NCBI GenBank assembly: GCA_012656075.1
Contig: JAAKBF010000393.1
Span: forward strand, 147,966-211,965
Direction: 5' to 3'
Source of the DNA: Phytophthora hibernalis
Lineage: Eukaryota; Oomycota; Peronosporomycetes; Peronosporales; Peronosporaceae
Length of the DNA stretch: 64,000 bases
Shown one piece after another: positions 11,761 to 22,802 of this stretch; position 1 is the stretch's first letter, and each line of letters begins with the position of its first letter. The position numbers were made by a program, and so were the translations under genes. Below the pieces are notes generated by a model. The model made no database searches. It was not told the origin of the DNA and worked only from the letters and a program-made list of their open reading frames with translations.

Positions 11761-14102
11761 GGTTGCAAACTCTCGAGCCGAATGCTGCACTCACGATACC
11801 AGTGACCGAGTGCGCCACAGTAGTTGCACGGACTCTGCCTTGCGCTTCGCGATCGGTCGATTGTCCGGCGGTCCGTAGTTGCTCAAGTTGGCGCCGATTC
11901 CTCTGCCACTGCCGCGTCCGCCTCGCCCGCGCTGTATCCGCCTCGACCATTTCTGCCGTAGCCGCCACGTCCACATCGGCTGCTGTCGCCGTAGACGCTC
12001 CCGTTGTACGGCCCTTCCTAGTATCCGCTGCTTCCGCCGTGGTCGTCAAACTGCTGCTGGCCGTCGTTAGTGCTGGGCACCTGATTAATGAGTGGCGCTG
12101 GCGTGAATGCTGGCGGCTCCGGACTTTCCGCAGTCCGAGTTTATGGTTTCGCCTGCAGTTCCGCCAATGGGAGGCCGCCATCCTTTACCGCTGTCGCACC
12201 AGCCTATCCGCTGACCGCCTTTCCCGCGTCATCGCACTAAGGTGCGGTGTCGCTGCCGCCAAACCCCAGCCCTAGCTGCTTCCAGTTGACCATTTCACTC
12301 ACTTCCGGCTTAACCTCTGCCTTCTTAGCCGGTGGGGAGGAGTCGTCTTCAGCGTCGACGCACTTCCTGCGGTAGTGGCGCTTGGGGCTCTGCCAGTTTG
12401 TGACTTTCCGCCCTTCACCGAACTCGCCGTACGCGTTGATCGTGTATCCCAAGGCCTCGCTCAGCGTCTGCGATCGCATGGTACGTATGTGCGCGGCGGC
12501 TTCTTGGTTGTTCAAGCCGTCAAAGAAGGCATCCAGGTAGGCTTCAGCTGACACGCGTTTTCCAAATCCAATGTTCATTAGGCTGTTCGTGAAGCTGTCC
12601 ACGCGTTCTCCCGACTGCTGCTCTCGTTTGCCCAGGCGCTTCTGGATCTGCCCAGGTATTCTCTCGTCGCCCGAGCTTCTTTCGTAGGTGGCTCGTCAAA
12701 TATTCGAAGGTGAAGTCGTCGTCGGACATACCCTCGCTCATCACCACTAACCACTTGTTTGCATCTCCCTTCAGATGTGCCGTCACCCCGTAGTAGAGCT
12801 CCGCCGACGACCACATCTCACCGCCTAACATCGCTTGCCGCTGTACTGCTTGGCGTACGGTCGGCAACCAGGCTTCGATCGACTCGGCCGGCGTGGCCTT
12901 GAAGTCTTCGATGTTCAGCTTCTTGACCTTGTGGCGGCGCTACTGTATGACCACGGGTACTGGTGCTGCTGCGGGTGGCGCTGTTGGCGTGGCTGCTGTT
13001 GGCGGCTGGATCACGAAACGCCGCTTCATCGAGCGCTGCTGTCCTGGTGTGAGCGCGTCCCACCAGTCCATGGATTCCAGCGCGTCATCTTGATCGGAAC
13101 CGGCGTGTTCGGGCTCATGGTTGCGCGCAGCCGGAATGCTGGGTCGGGCTGGTCGTCGTGGAGGTGGTTGCCGGTCGTCATCATCGCCGTTGCCGTCACC
13201 GCTTCTGTCACCTCCGCCGCTGTTGTCATTGTTGTTGCGGCGGTCGTTGCTGTCTGCGTCGTGGCTGCCGTGATCGCTGTCTTCGCCATTGTTGTTGGTT
13301 TCTTCATCATCGCTGCTGGTATCGTCATCATCGCCTGGATCTTCATTGTTATCGGGATCACCATTAGTAGCTACTCGGACGGCGACAGAGCTGCTGACTT
13401 CCACTTCTTCAGCGCTGCCGTCGTCATTGTCCAGTCGCAGCCGTGTTCGCGTTGTTCCCTGTCGCTTTGGTGCACGGGCTGGTCTACTGCTACTGCTGGT
13501 GGGATTGCTGCTGCTGGTGGGATTGCTGCTGCTCGCACTTGCCCTCGGCATGGTCGTCGTGCCGGATCTCGTAGTTATCGTCATAATGATCAAACTCTTC
13601 GTAATATCACGTCTGCTTGCCTCACTTCTTCCTTGTTCTGCTGCTGCTGCTCCTGCTTCCTCTTCTGCTGCGGGTCGTGTGATCAGCGGCTAGCTCTGTT
13701 GCTGCTGCGTTTGCTCGGATTCGTGCGTCTGGAGCCAAGCCTCGTGGCGTCGCTCCTGCTGCTGCTGTTTTGGTTTAGGAGGACGTCCGTGTTGGAAGGC
13801 TCCTGTATATACCACCAAGTAAGCGTTTGTGTTCGTTCTTGCCCTTTCGCTCCGCCTGCGTCAAGGACTGCTGATACCTGCGATCTCACGGTACTGCTGA
13901 TACCCGTCTCCTCAGGTACTCGAGTGTCACGCCAAGAACTTGCACTAATCAACTGTGTCGTATTTGCGTTAGCTTCTGCAGCAAGTGTCAGCTGTTTCAG
14001 TTTGTCGGCTGCGAGCTCTGTGTGCTTCGCAGTCAATCTTCTAGAGTGAGCTATTCTCACCGCTCCTACACATGCATTTCGTGCGGCGCCTTCTCCTCTC
14101 AT
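11760..14102 (-). pseudogene. Gag of the minus-strand Gypsy element
   Basis: The N-terminal part is very rich in Asp, Asn, Ser and Gly (12940-13593), with Gln/Ser repeats upstream. The capsid-like domain follows: LPTVRQAVQRQAMLGGEMW, then YYGVTAHLKGDANKWLVVM and VDSFTNSLMNIGFGKRVS (12237-12867). A zinc knuckle with CGALGHWYREC lies near 11780-11820. Frame changes separate the blocks. A 404-codon plus-strand frame over the same bases (12835-14049) is a composition shadow of this gag. Confidence 0.7.
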
Positions 14103-14277
14103 CCGGCAACCGCGATAAGATCGCGATCCCTATTGACCTCGAATGGGGTCGGCCTGCTGGATACCGGATGCTCTTTTGAGGTGTGAGCATCTCGCGATGC
14201 CTCACCCACGCTCTTTCGCAGCGATCTGCTGCACGCCGTACTTCATCTGAGTCCTGAGTCCTGAGTAGTCGCCTACG

Positions 14278-14425
14278 TTGTCGTTGCTGTTCGCTGTCCT
14301 TCGTTGTCCTTCGCTGTCCCCTGTCCTTCGCTGTCCCCTGTCCTTCGCTGTCTACTGTCCTTCACTGTCCGCTGTCCTTCGCTGTCCGCTGTCCTTCGCT
14401 GTCCGTTGTCCTTGCTGCCGTCCTC
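14278..14425 (+). repeat. Short-unit tandem repeat at the junction of the two Gypsy elements
   Basis: About ten imperfect copies of CTGTCCTTCG with 4-8 bp variable spacers lie side by side. The array is at the 5' side of the minus-strand element, close to where plus-strand Gypsy coding resumes. It may mark the junction or belong to the leader of the inserted element. Confidence 0.7.
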
Positions 14426-14628
14426 TTCCCGCTGTCATGCCATGTGGCTGTCCGGCGGGTGGGGAGACGCACCAAGAAGAATTCATCTTCTTACTGCGAG
14501 AATGCGCCACACGGCCTTCTGCTGCATCATCTTCCACAGGATCTGGTTATGAGTCAACATCAACGCGACTCATGCCACGTCCGACGATACGATCCCGGTC
14601 GCGCCAGCTAAAGAGGTCGGGGGCGTAG

Positions 14629-16500
14629 GTGCGGGGTCCCTACTGGCTGGAATGGAGGTCCGGGTCCCCGGTGACAACCCGACCTCCTAGCCCCGTGCTT
14701 TACGCGCACTTCAATGCCACCACTGCCAGTGACGATGCGAGGTTGATCATCGTCAGTCTTCATGTCACCGGCGCCCGGCGTCCACTTCGCGCGCTCCTAC
14801 AATCTCAAAAACGACAAACAACTTCTTCCGTGTATCGTGCCAGTCTATCCTGCCCGTGGGTGTTCCCGTGCGTGATGTTCCCGGCGCTGTTGTCGTCAAT
14901 ATTAGAGATGGGAAGCCTCACCGCGTTGCGCGACGAGACGTTTCGCTGCCATATACGTTTGATGGCTTCCGTAGCAACGACAAATGCATTGTGATCACGA
15001 TGAACTACGCGTTTGATTGTATCCTGTGTATCACATGGCTGTCTCGGTATCAGCCCCAGATCGACTGGTTGGCCAGATCAGTCAAGCGCCGCCGCGACTT
15101 CGATGTGAGCGAAGTCTACCCGCACCTCTTGGTGGCGCCAAGAGACTGGCCTCATGTCACAGTCATCGATGGGACGTCCACGACGCACGTTGTGCGCAGA
15201 GCGAGCGATGGACCTCTCTGCACGACTTGCGCAGTGCTCCTGACTCACGCGAAAGTGCCAGATCAGTCGCGCGGATACGCGAGTGTAAGCAGAGCGGTTG
15301 AGCATTCGTGGCTCCCGCAGCCGAAGAACGAGGTGGTTGAGCAGTGGCTCCCACATTACGACGAGGCGGTCGAGCATTCGTGGTCCCCGCAGACGAAGAA
15401 AGAGGTGGTCGAGCATTACAACGCAACAGTTGAGCAGAGGCCCCCGTATGACGATGCTGCTGTCAAACACGAGCTACGCCCGCGTGTGAGCGACGCCGTT
15501 GAGAATGGACTCTCGCGCCTAGATGAGGGTGAAACATCGTCCAGCGACAACGCCACATCGGTCTCGATCAGGTGATCGAGACGAACGAAGACATCCCGAC
15601 GGTCGCGGAGACGGTTGAAGTCATGGCGCACCTTTGCGGATCCTGTGACATCACCGATCGAGTCGATATGTGTGCTTGAATACGTGGAAGGTGCCCCCAA
15701 CAGCACTCATGTGATCGAAGTAGCGAGTCCTCCTCGCGACGCCAAGTCTATCACGACACTTGCAGGCCTCTTGTGGAAGAATTTCCTCCGGGATCTCAAG
15801 GCCGGTGACATCGAGCAGGTATGTTTGATCACCTATGCCGACTCGGCGCGAACGCCGTCGCCCATAACGAAATACCAGGACGTCCGAAGAGCGCTGAACC
15901 AAAGTCAGCGCGCGAAGTGCTCTTTGCAGCAAAGTCGTGGGAGTCGTTGAAGGCGTCCGGCAACCCGGTCTACGCGATAGTCCGTGAGTTCGCCGACGTC
16001 TTTCCCGACAAGATCCCAGCGGAACTGCCAGCTGATCGCGGCGTGTGCCACGAGATCAATCTCGCGCCTGGCTCGAAGTACGGCCGCGAGATCAGGTCAA
16101 AACCATCGATGACTTCTTTGAGAGTCGCCGCCAAGCCGGTCATGTGCGTGAAAGCATCTCGCACCCACTCGAGCTCGACCTTTTGTGTGAAGAAGGCAAC
16201 CGGCGGATGGCGCATCGTTCACGCCTTCAACAAGCTGAACGATGCTACTATCTCCGCGCAGGCACCGATCCCGCGGAAGGACATGGTATTGGACTCCACG
16301 TCGGGCAGCGTCATTTACAATGCCATCGATTTGACCGAAGGTTTCTATCAGATCCTCATGAGAGCGGGCGACATTCATCTCACGGCAGTTAATACGCCCA
16401 GCGGTATGTTCTGGGTGTGACTCGTGATGCCCCTCAAGGTCTGAAGATGCACCCGCCACGTTCAACCGCATGGTGGCTCATGTACTACGCCCTAATTGTA
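14629..16500 (+). pseudogene. Protease to reverse transcriptase of the plus-strand Gypsy element, truncated
   Basis: The retropepsin remnant starts near 14735 (LIIVSLHVTGARRPLRALL), with the catalytic D-S-G-A replaced. It continues through FDCILCITWLSRYQPQIDW. A stretch of degenerate repeated peptides follows (EHSWLPQPKNEVVEQWLPHYDEAVEHSW..., 15290-15510). RT begins at about 15950 (VYAIVREFADVFPDKIPAEL), shows CVKKATGGWRIVHAFNKLND and DLTEGFYQILMRAGDI, and ends near 16500 before the Y-x-D-D motif. Several frame changes occur. This is the right half of the element whose gag lies at 6660-7440. Confidence 0.8.
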
Positions 16501-16739
16501 CCGAGTTCGCATGCTGTGACATGTCTGGAAACTAAAAAATTATGGTACAGTTAATACATTTTATTTCAGATTTATTGAAATCTGGTCATACCGCTATCCC
16601 CTTGTCAGAAGCGTCAGCTCTTTTCAGCCAATAGCTTATCTAGAAATTGCACATGTTTCAATTCTTTGTCATAAGGGTCAGTTGAAAACCGGTAATTTAC
16701 TAGTTTTAAGGGTGGCGGAGCTTCATTCGAAAATCAAGC

Positions 16740-17140
16740 TCACGGCTGAACCGCACGAGTGTCGGGAACGTGCGGGACGAAGGAGAAATCGCGGAGCCTC
16801 TGCGAAGGTCCCCTGCTGGCGGGTACGTCTAGCAGCCCTACCTGGATGCCATGGCTGGCCAGCGCGAAGGAGGGCTGACATGCCACCGTCGACTTGCCTA
16901 CGCCGCCCTTAACCGAGAGCACCGGCTGCTTGTGCTCGACGCCCACCAGACGCTGCTTCACGCCCAACACGGCAGGGTCCGGCAGACGGGATTTGCTCGA
17001 CGCGCACGAGCTCTGGTTGGGGCAGCCGGAGCAACCGGCCACCTCGCCGGCTTATTTGGAATGCGACCCCACGCAGCTGCCGTTGGCGTTAGTGCCATTA
17101 CCATCGTCTGGTGCTGGTGCTTGTATTCGGTAGGACGGAA
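16740..17140 (-). pseudogene. Fragment of NBP35/NUBP1-type Fe-S cluster assembly ATPase
   Basis: The minus frame encodes a CVGSHS...AGCSGCPNQSSC cysteine cluster and VLSVKGGVGKSTVACQ, the deviant P-loop (GKGGVGKS class) of the Mrp/Nbp35 family. FALASHGIQVGLLDV follows. In intact proteins the N-terminal cysteines hold a 4Fe-4S cluster and the ATPase helps load clusters onto cytosolic targets. Homology ends right after LLDV, so about two thirds of the protein is absent. A stop lies between the first Cys and the CxxC. It is a truncated copy; a functional gene is presumably elsewhere. Confidence 0.75.
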
Positions 17141-18280
17141 CAGCAGGCTACCATTAATGAAACTTTACCTTCGCTGCCCTGAAAACTCTTCATTATCCTG
17201 ACAGACCAGCTAGAGATCACCAAGCCCAGAGGAGCGATTACAGTGCTTCACGCACCAAGCTCGCCACCGAGCCCTGTATGCCGTCCGCTCAGGCATGGTA
17301 CCCCGCAACACGTACTGGAGCTTCGGACGTCTTGTTCTCTTCGCCGATGTTTTTTCCACCTGTGCCATGCAATCGACGTGCTCTGCATCTGAAGCGAATT
17401 GTAGCCAATGACCCCTATGTTTGTCGTCGAACTGTCTTATTAATGCTCGACACATGTAATTGATGTCAGTGAAGTTGGTAACTGAGCACGGGACTTTTGG
17501 ACAAATTGGATGATGGCTGCCATGTAATTTAACAAACAAGAAAACAACTGCAGGAACCCAAGATCAACGTGCGGAAGCGGGGAGAAATCTGGTATCTACT
17601 CCGCCACAACGTGGTCACACGATGGAGAGATACAGACTCCTGAGCTAGAAGTGCTCGTCCCCTGATGTCTGTTGTGTTCGCGAGATCCTCGTCTCACGAA
17701 AGAACACAGTCTTTTAGCTCAGTATCGACCCAAAGCATTCCTTGCTTCTCGAGTGAACTCTCAAGACCATTTCCAGTACCGCATTTATAAGAGGCCACAG
17801 TGGTTCCCCGGGCCGTTCCGCACTCACGATAATTTTGCTGCCGTTGGGAGGCGTCGCGACAATCGTGATTTGTGTACCAGTGTCCAAAGGTGTAGAGTCC
17901 GCATATAGCGCGCCGACATGAAGCATGGATGTGAAAGCGAGGAGTTGAGGATTGCTGATCTCAATGGCTACTATTACCTTTGACTACACGATGCTGTAAA
18001 AAGACTGAAATGATTGGCTTCGTTTAGACTTCTTAAAAATCCTAGAGGGATATCCACAAGGTAGGCACGCATAATTGGCGAGAACTCTTAAGAAACACGT
18101 GCGTATTGCGTACCAGGTAAAAATGAAAATAAAAATGAAGTGTAGTCCATTTCTGGAGAGGTACTCTCTGTACTGCTATATTGGTCTTTATGGTCTTGGC
18201 GATATTTCCAAGATGTCACTTCACTTGACTACGGACAGTGACGGATAATCACCGACATGGGTTTGCCTGGACAGTACTCG
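17141..18280. other. No recognisable gene
   Basis: Open frames of 60-110 codons exist on both strands (for instance minus 17210-17539 and minus 17714-17926) but show no motif I can name. The second one, with TPLDTGTQITIVATPPNGS, has a plausible composition and might be an old coding remnant. From 17950 the sequence is AT-rich. Confidence 0.4.
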
Positions 18281-18284
18281 CCTG

Positions 18285-18590
18285 GGCTGGACGATCCCGG
18301 ATATTCCCGGATGACACGGACGATCCCGGATATTCTCGATGATCCTGGATATTTTTGGATGATCCCGAGGACCCCGGACGGTCCCGGATATTCCCGATGA
18401 TCCTGGATATTTCAGGGTGATCCCGGACGGTCCCGGATATTCCCGATGATCCTGGATATTTCAGGGTGATCCCGGACGGTCCCGGATATTCCCGATGATC
18501 CTGGATATTTCAGGGTGATCCCGGACGGTCCCGGATATCCCAGATGATCCTGGATATTCCAGGATGATCCCGGACGGTCCCAGATATATA
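18285..18590 (+). repeat. Minisatellite with a 49-bp unit
   Basis: Three nearly identical 49-bp units begin at 18370, 18419 and 18468, with a degenerate fourth at 18517. Each is built from about 16-bp sub-units related to GATCCCGGATATTCCC, and looser sub-units extend to both sides. Minus frames through it encode repeated peptides (PGSSGISGTVRDHPE), an automatic result of the repeat. There are no unique spacers, so it is not a CRISPR array. Confidence 0.9.
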
Positions 18591-18887
18591 GCCTGTAAAA
18601 TAAATAAAATACACCTGTGCATACCATTTGGTATAATATCCATGTGCAACAAACGAAAATTGTAATCATTGTCTGTCCAGGACCGCTATAACCAGTCTAG
18701 AAAAGTGTAGCTCCACCCCAGGATCACCCATGCAAAAATAGACACGACCCTGAACAAAGGTGTACGGCCACCAAGTCAAAAGTGGACGACCACCAAAATA
18801 GAACTTCAACATGTTAAACTTAGTTTTTGAAGGATAGCACTGCAGTTTTCATCACACTCGGCCAGCAAAGATTGCTCTTACGCTAAT

Positions 18888-19800
18888 GTGGTGTAGAGAA
18901 TTGCCTCTCGCTGCCGCTGCGGTCGCCACTGCTCCTTTCGTGATTGACAAGCAGAATCCCGTTGGAGAGAATGTGCGACGGGGCAGAGATTGTTCGAGAA
19001 CATCCGCGGCAGAGTAACAAGGCATAAGAGCGAGGCGAAGTACGGCACACCAAGTTCAGCGAGAGGTCGCCACCGGAAAGATCTCCGGACCGCGGCCTTT
19101 GGCGAGTAGTCGCTGTCGGTTGTCCAAGGAAGATATCGGCGTCGTGCCCCTTGGTGAACAGCCACAACCGGAAGATATGCCGGATAGGGCTCTTGGAGTT
19201 CTGACAGGCAGTCGCCGAGGACTCGGTAGTTTCACAACGGACGAGTTCACACTAGATATTTGTATATGGCATAGGAAAGAATAGTATAGAGATAAGCGCT
19301 CGCAGAGCGCAACAAACAGAGCAGATTTTCCTTCCGATCGCAAGAGTCAAGTCCGGTTACGGTAAGTGTCCGTAGCGTCTGGTCCCGCTTGATCGCCAGG
19401 ATTATGCCTGCCGGTGGACACGAAGGTTGAAGTAATCAAGTGTTCATCCACCCGGCAAGTCCAAGAAGCTAGATTGTGTGATTGATTTGCTGCGTGTGCA
19501 GAGAACGAGAGAGCTCGTTCGACCGAGGGAGTGCTACCGAAGCCTCCTTCCTACCTACCCGCCGGAGCTTTGCCCCGGCACCCTCGCTTACCGGCTGAAT
19601 AGCCCTGGACCCTTCCTTCTGAGGGCCAGCGAGGTTTATTTGTGTGTTAGCGTGTATTGCAGACTAGCCGTGCTCGTAGCTAGTGCTGTGGAGTTGATTG
19701 GTTGCCCGACCGACAAGTCGGAAGTACGCAGGGTCAGACCAACCCGGTGCTAGGGCTGAATCAAGGCCTTCAGGTCAAGACTTCGCCCAATATTCACCTC
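18888..19800. other. Probable retroelement LTR/leader remnant
   Basis: No protein motif is found. The stretch 19240-19370 has TATA-like sequence, a palindromic GCGCTCGCAGAGCGC and a GT-rich tail, a layout often seen in the promoter and R region of LTRs. No partner copy lies in the window, so the call is weak. Confidence 0.3.
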
Positions 19801-19954
19801 GTCTTTGCGGACGAGGTGTGTGTTGTGGGTGGGAAAACTAGCAGGACATAATTCTGGCGTGTTCCTACACGACACTAACCCAAGATGTCTTCATGCAGTG
19901 TTATCATCCATTTCGTGCTCTCGCTTATCATGTTCATCAGCACCGTGGCGGGTT

Positions 19955-20885
19955 GCAAGAACTACTTCATCGGACGCTTCTCAAGCCCTGTGGCCATGTT
20001 CGGGGTGCTTCTGTTCTGGAGCTGTATATGGTGATGAGCGCGACAGACTGTAGTGGTTGGTGGTCCATCACGTGCTGGTTGAGCCACGACATCATGTTGG
20101 CGCCGGTGACCCAGTCCATGACAAGACGTCCAATGAGCCTCCAACCCGTGTGGTTGCTGGTAATGGCCGCGTGCGACGCGTCGTGCAGCACAGGCGGCGC
20201 CTGACAGACGCCGAGGAGGGCGCCCACGCATAGTGCGCGTAGATGTTGCCGGGAAGCTGCTGGTTCATTCCCATGTAGGCGAAGACGGCCACAATAGCCA
20301 CGAGCGTCATGCGCCAGAGTCCCGAGTACGAACTGCGCGGGTCCATCTTGTTGTACTTGAAGTATTGGTGCACGCGCTCGCGACACTCCTTGTAGAATCT
20401 CGTGTCAGGCTTGTACTGAGGGAACACGGAGCTTCCAACGAGCTTGCCATTCGCGTACTAGGTCAGGATCTTGTCGGCACGACTGGAGAAGGGGTGGTAT
20501 GAGTCGAACGTGTCCTTGCATTCACGTTCAGAGTGGAGCAGCACGAGCTCACGACCACCAGGGTAACGGTCCGCCCATTCTGGTGGTGGGACAACAAGCG
20601 GCAGCGTCAGTACAAGAGGAGACACTGGATAGAGTTGATACACACGCACCAGGCACGTCGTACACGACGCCGCGGATGATGACCCAGGCGCTCTTGGCCG
20701 TGTTGTGCTTGCTCACGTCCTGCCACGTGTACGTGCCGCTGTCCTTGTCACTGGCAGCAGCAGCAGCGGGTTTGCGCTGGTGCAAACGCACAAAATAGTG
20801 AGTGGAAGGTAATTACAGGACCAGTCGGGAGGAATATCCACACACCGTTGGCGATCACGCCCTTGTTGGTCTCGATGGGGGCCAT
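19955..20885 (-). pseudogene. Cytochrome b5-fused front-end fatty acid desaturase, broken and truncated
   Basis: The start MAPIETNKGVIANG (20885-20844) is joined by a phase-0 intron (20843-20777, GT...AG, 67 nt) to TYTWQDVSKHNTAKSAWVII, a cytochrome b5 domain. After a frame change this continues with WADRYPGGRELVLLHSE, in which the heme-binding HPGG reads YPGG. The desaturase part follows (TRFYKECRERVHQYF) with HDASH, the first histidine box, and WLNQHVMDHQ where the second box HxxxHH should be. Homology stops there; the third box is absent. Intact relatives insert double bonds near the carboxyl end of polyunsaturated fatty acids in the ER. At least two frame changes and one stop make it non-functional. 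Confidence 0.85.
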
Positions 20886-21065
20886 GGCAACTTCGATAGT
20901 GACTGGCAGTGGCGCGTGCGTGAAGATTCGCTGTAAATCACGAAGATGGCGTACGTCGATGTACTGACCCGTGTAGTAGTGTTTGTAACCCAACACAATG
21001 GACACCAGCGCCACGGCTGAGCAAGCGAACTGCAAGGTTCGGCCGGTGCTGCGAACAATCTTCAT

Positions 21066-21735
21066 GTCCGGGTGCTGCGAGACTTCGGATACGTGTTCAT
21101 CTTCATCGTGGTGTCGCGTGCTGGCGCTACTGTCGGTGCGCTGGAGTGTCCGCTAGTACAACATTCGCTTCGAGCACTTGCACAAACTACTTCATAGTTT
21201 AAGCTTTGCTACAACTCATTTATTTGCTGTTGTATACACTCTCCTTTGCGTTCATACACTACGAACGTGTGGCACTGCCTACGCTTCGGGTGCATCTACA
21301 CTCAGCAATGTGTGGGCATTCCTTTTTATTATGTGTGTGCCCACATCACTACTTGTGAGTGGGCATATCACTATTTGTGGTGGTCAAATCTCAAGCTTTG
21401 GTGGTCCTCCCGCAGGTCGCTTTTACGCACTTCGTAAAAGAATATTCGTTGTAGTAGGTAGTTAATAAAGCAGAAAGTTTTATCCAGGGCGACAAGTCGG
21501 GTTTTAGAAATGATGAAGTCTGAAATAGAACTCTAAAATAGAGGTAAAAATATCTGCAAACAACAACGTAGTACTATTAATAGTAGTACTACGTAGTATT
21601 ATGTTCTTTAAAATGGTCATTGATCCAGAATTTTTCCAGGCCTGTACTTGAACACTAATAAAGATATATGATATGTTCTTTATTATGGTCTTTGATCCAG
21701 AGTTTTCCAGGCCTGTACTTGAACGCTGATTTTCA
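21066..21735. repeat. AT-rich spacer with palindrome and tandem duplication
   Basis: A near-perfect palindrome built on GTAGTACTATTAATAGTAGTAC sits at 21568-21592. A block of roughly 55 bp carrying TTTTCCAGGCCTGTACTTGAAC occurs twice, about 21600-21655 and 21672-21730. No coding sequence is recognisable. Confidence 0.6.
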
Positions 21736-21858
21736 AGGTCTCAGCGCGTTCCGAGGCACGGTGCTCCGAATATACTTTGCCTTCAATCACCTCGTTCAGT
21801 ACCGCACCACCACTTTGTTGACCACCTCGTTCACGACTTTTGTTGTTGATCTCAACGG

Positions 21859-22287
21859 TTGGAAGTCCAGGAACGTGGGTTACGTAATGAGGACGCTCTG
21901 ACCTTTGAAGGCGGTGACCGAGTCACATTCCTGCACTCGGAGGTCAAAACTCCAGCACGTTGCAACTTTCAAATTGGAAGTCCCGTTGTGAACAGGTCGA
22001 GCGAGTTCCAACGTGTCGTGGACGTCAACCACCGATGCTGGTTGCAGGTTGCCAGAGAAATCAGCACCGAGCTGAAGGCTATCGCGAGACGTGTCACATT
22101 GACGTGGCGAGGCACCAATATCCGTTCCCTTATTATTGATTTCTTTCACTCCAGCGGACTTTCAGCCAAGATGACGTTCTTGCTGTCCACCTACTCAGCG
22201 TCTATGATGCCGTTTTTTGCCGACATAGACGAATACTACGAAATCCAAGCTGTAGTCAGCCGATCAGCCACACACCCACTGGTTTAG
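21859..22287 (+). CDS. Uncharacterised open frame, 142 codons
   Basis: The frame has a fairly natural composition (for example RGTNIRSLIIDFFHSS and KMTFLLSTYSASMMPFFADID). I recognise no domain, signal peptide or membrane helix. It may be a remnant of an older gene, since upstream sequence in another frame also looks weakly coding. It could equally be chance. Confidence 0.2.
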   Translation: MEVQERGLRNEDALTFEGGDRVTFLHSEVKTPARCNFQIGSPVVNRSSEFQRVVDVNHRCWLQVAREISTELKAIARRVTLTWRGTNIRSLIIDFFHSSGLSAKMTFLLSTYSASMMPFFADIDEYYEIQAVVSRSATHPLV

Positions 22288-22399
22288 TCTGTTTAAGGCT
22301 TATGTCGTATTTGAATCAAACCTGGTTCACGTACTCGAACAGCTTCCAACAGTCTGCGATTTTCAAGAGTTACTTCGAGGTCGCGTAGTCATCTTTTCC

Positions 22400-22485
22400 G
22401 TAAATTTTTGTGACCTAGGCTTGATGCTCGAGTTTTGCTTTCGTAATTTTTGTGACCTAGGCTTGATGCTCGAGATTTGCTTTCG
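22400..22485 (+). repeat. Two tandem copies of a 42-bp unit
   Basis: Two copies of a block containing TGTGACCTAGGCTTGATGCT follow each other (unit starts near 22405 and 22447), differing by few bases. Confidence 0.8.
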
Positions 22486-22774
22486 TCACTAGTCTTGATA
22501 TACCCGAATGGCTCACAACACTGTGGTCACCAGAGGTCGGAATTAAATCGAACAATACAATAATTAATTGTGTTTTCCAATTAAAATATGTATTATTGGG
22601 GTTCGTCGATTCCAAAACAATATTATATTGCCACAATATTGACAATAAATACTTTAAAAAATAGCGATCACGGATGGTTGTAGCAGTCGTGCGCCCGTTA
22701 ATAGATAGGATAAGCGTTTTGATTAAAAGATTTTATCTTAGGCTTTGTATGGAAATAAAATTTGATTTGTACCA

Positions 22775-22802
22775 CGGGGGATAAAGAAATCTTTATCCCC
22801 CA
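22775..22802 (+). repeat. Perfect inverted repeat GGGGGATAAAG / CTTTATCCCCC
   Basis: Eleven paired bases surround an AAAT loop. Surrounding sequence is AT-rich and gene-free. It could form a hairpin in RNA or be the joined ends of a lost element; no other context supports either. Confidence 0.7.

Larger units (their letters stand above)
7441..14250 (-). mobile_element. Internal portion of a Gypsy (Ty3-like) retrotransposon, inverted inside another Gypsy element
   Basis: Read on the minus strand the order is Gag, zinc knuckle, basic coiled linker, retropepsin, reverse transcriptase, RNase H, integrase, which is the canonical Ty3/Gypsy order. The integrase breaks off after its first catalytic Asp at about 7441, and no LTR is visible at either end. 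Frames are interrupted many times, so the copy is dead. The flanks belong to one plus-strand Gypsy element (gag at 6660-7440, protease to RT at 14629-16500). Confidence 0.8.

Noticed and set aside
12835..14049. A 404-codon plus-strand open frame with many hydrophobic residues, looking like a membrane protein
   Set aside because: It is the antisense of the minus-strand Gypsy gag, whose Asp/Asn/Ser-rich codons read as Val/Ile/Ala on the other strand. The motifs are all on the minus strand.
18285..18590. Possible CRISPR array
   Set aside because: The units are directly adjacent with no unique spacers, and the sequence is eukaryotic. It is a minisatellite.
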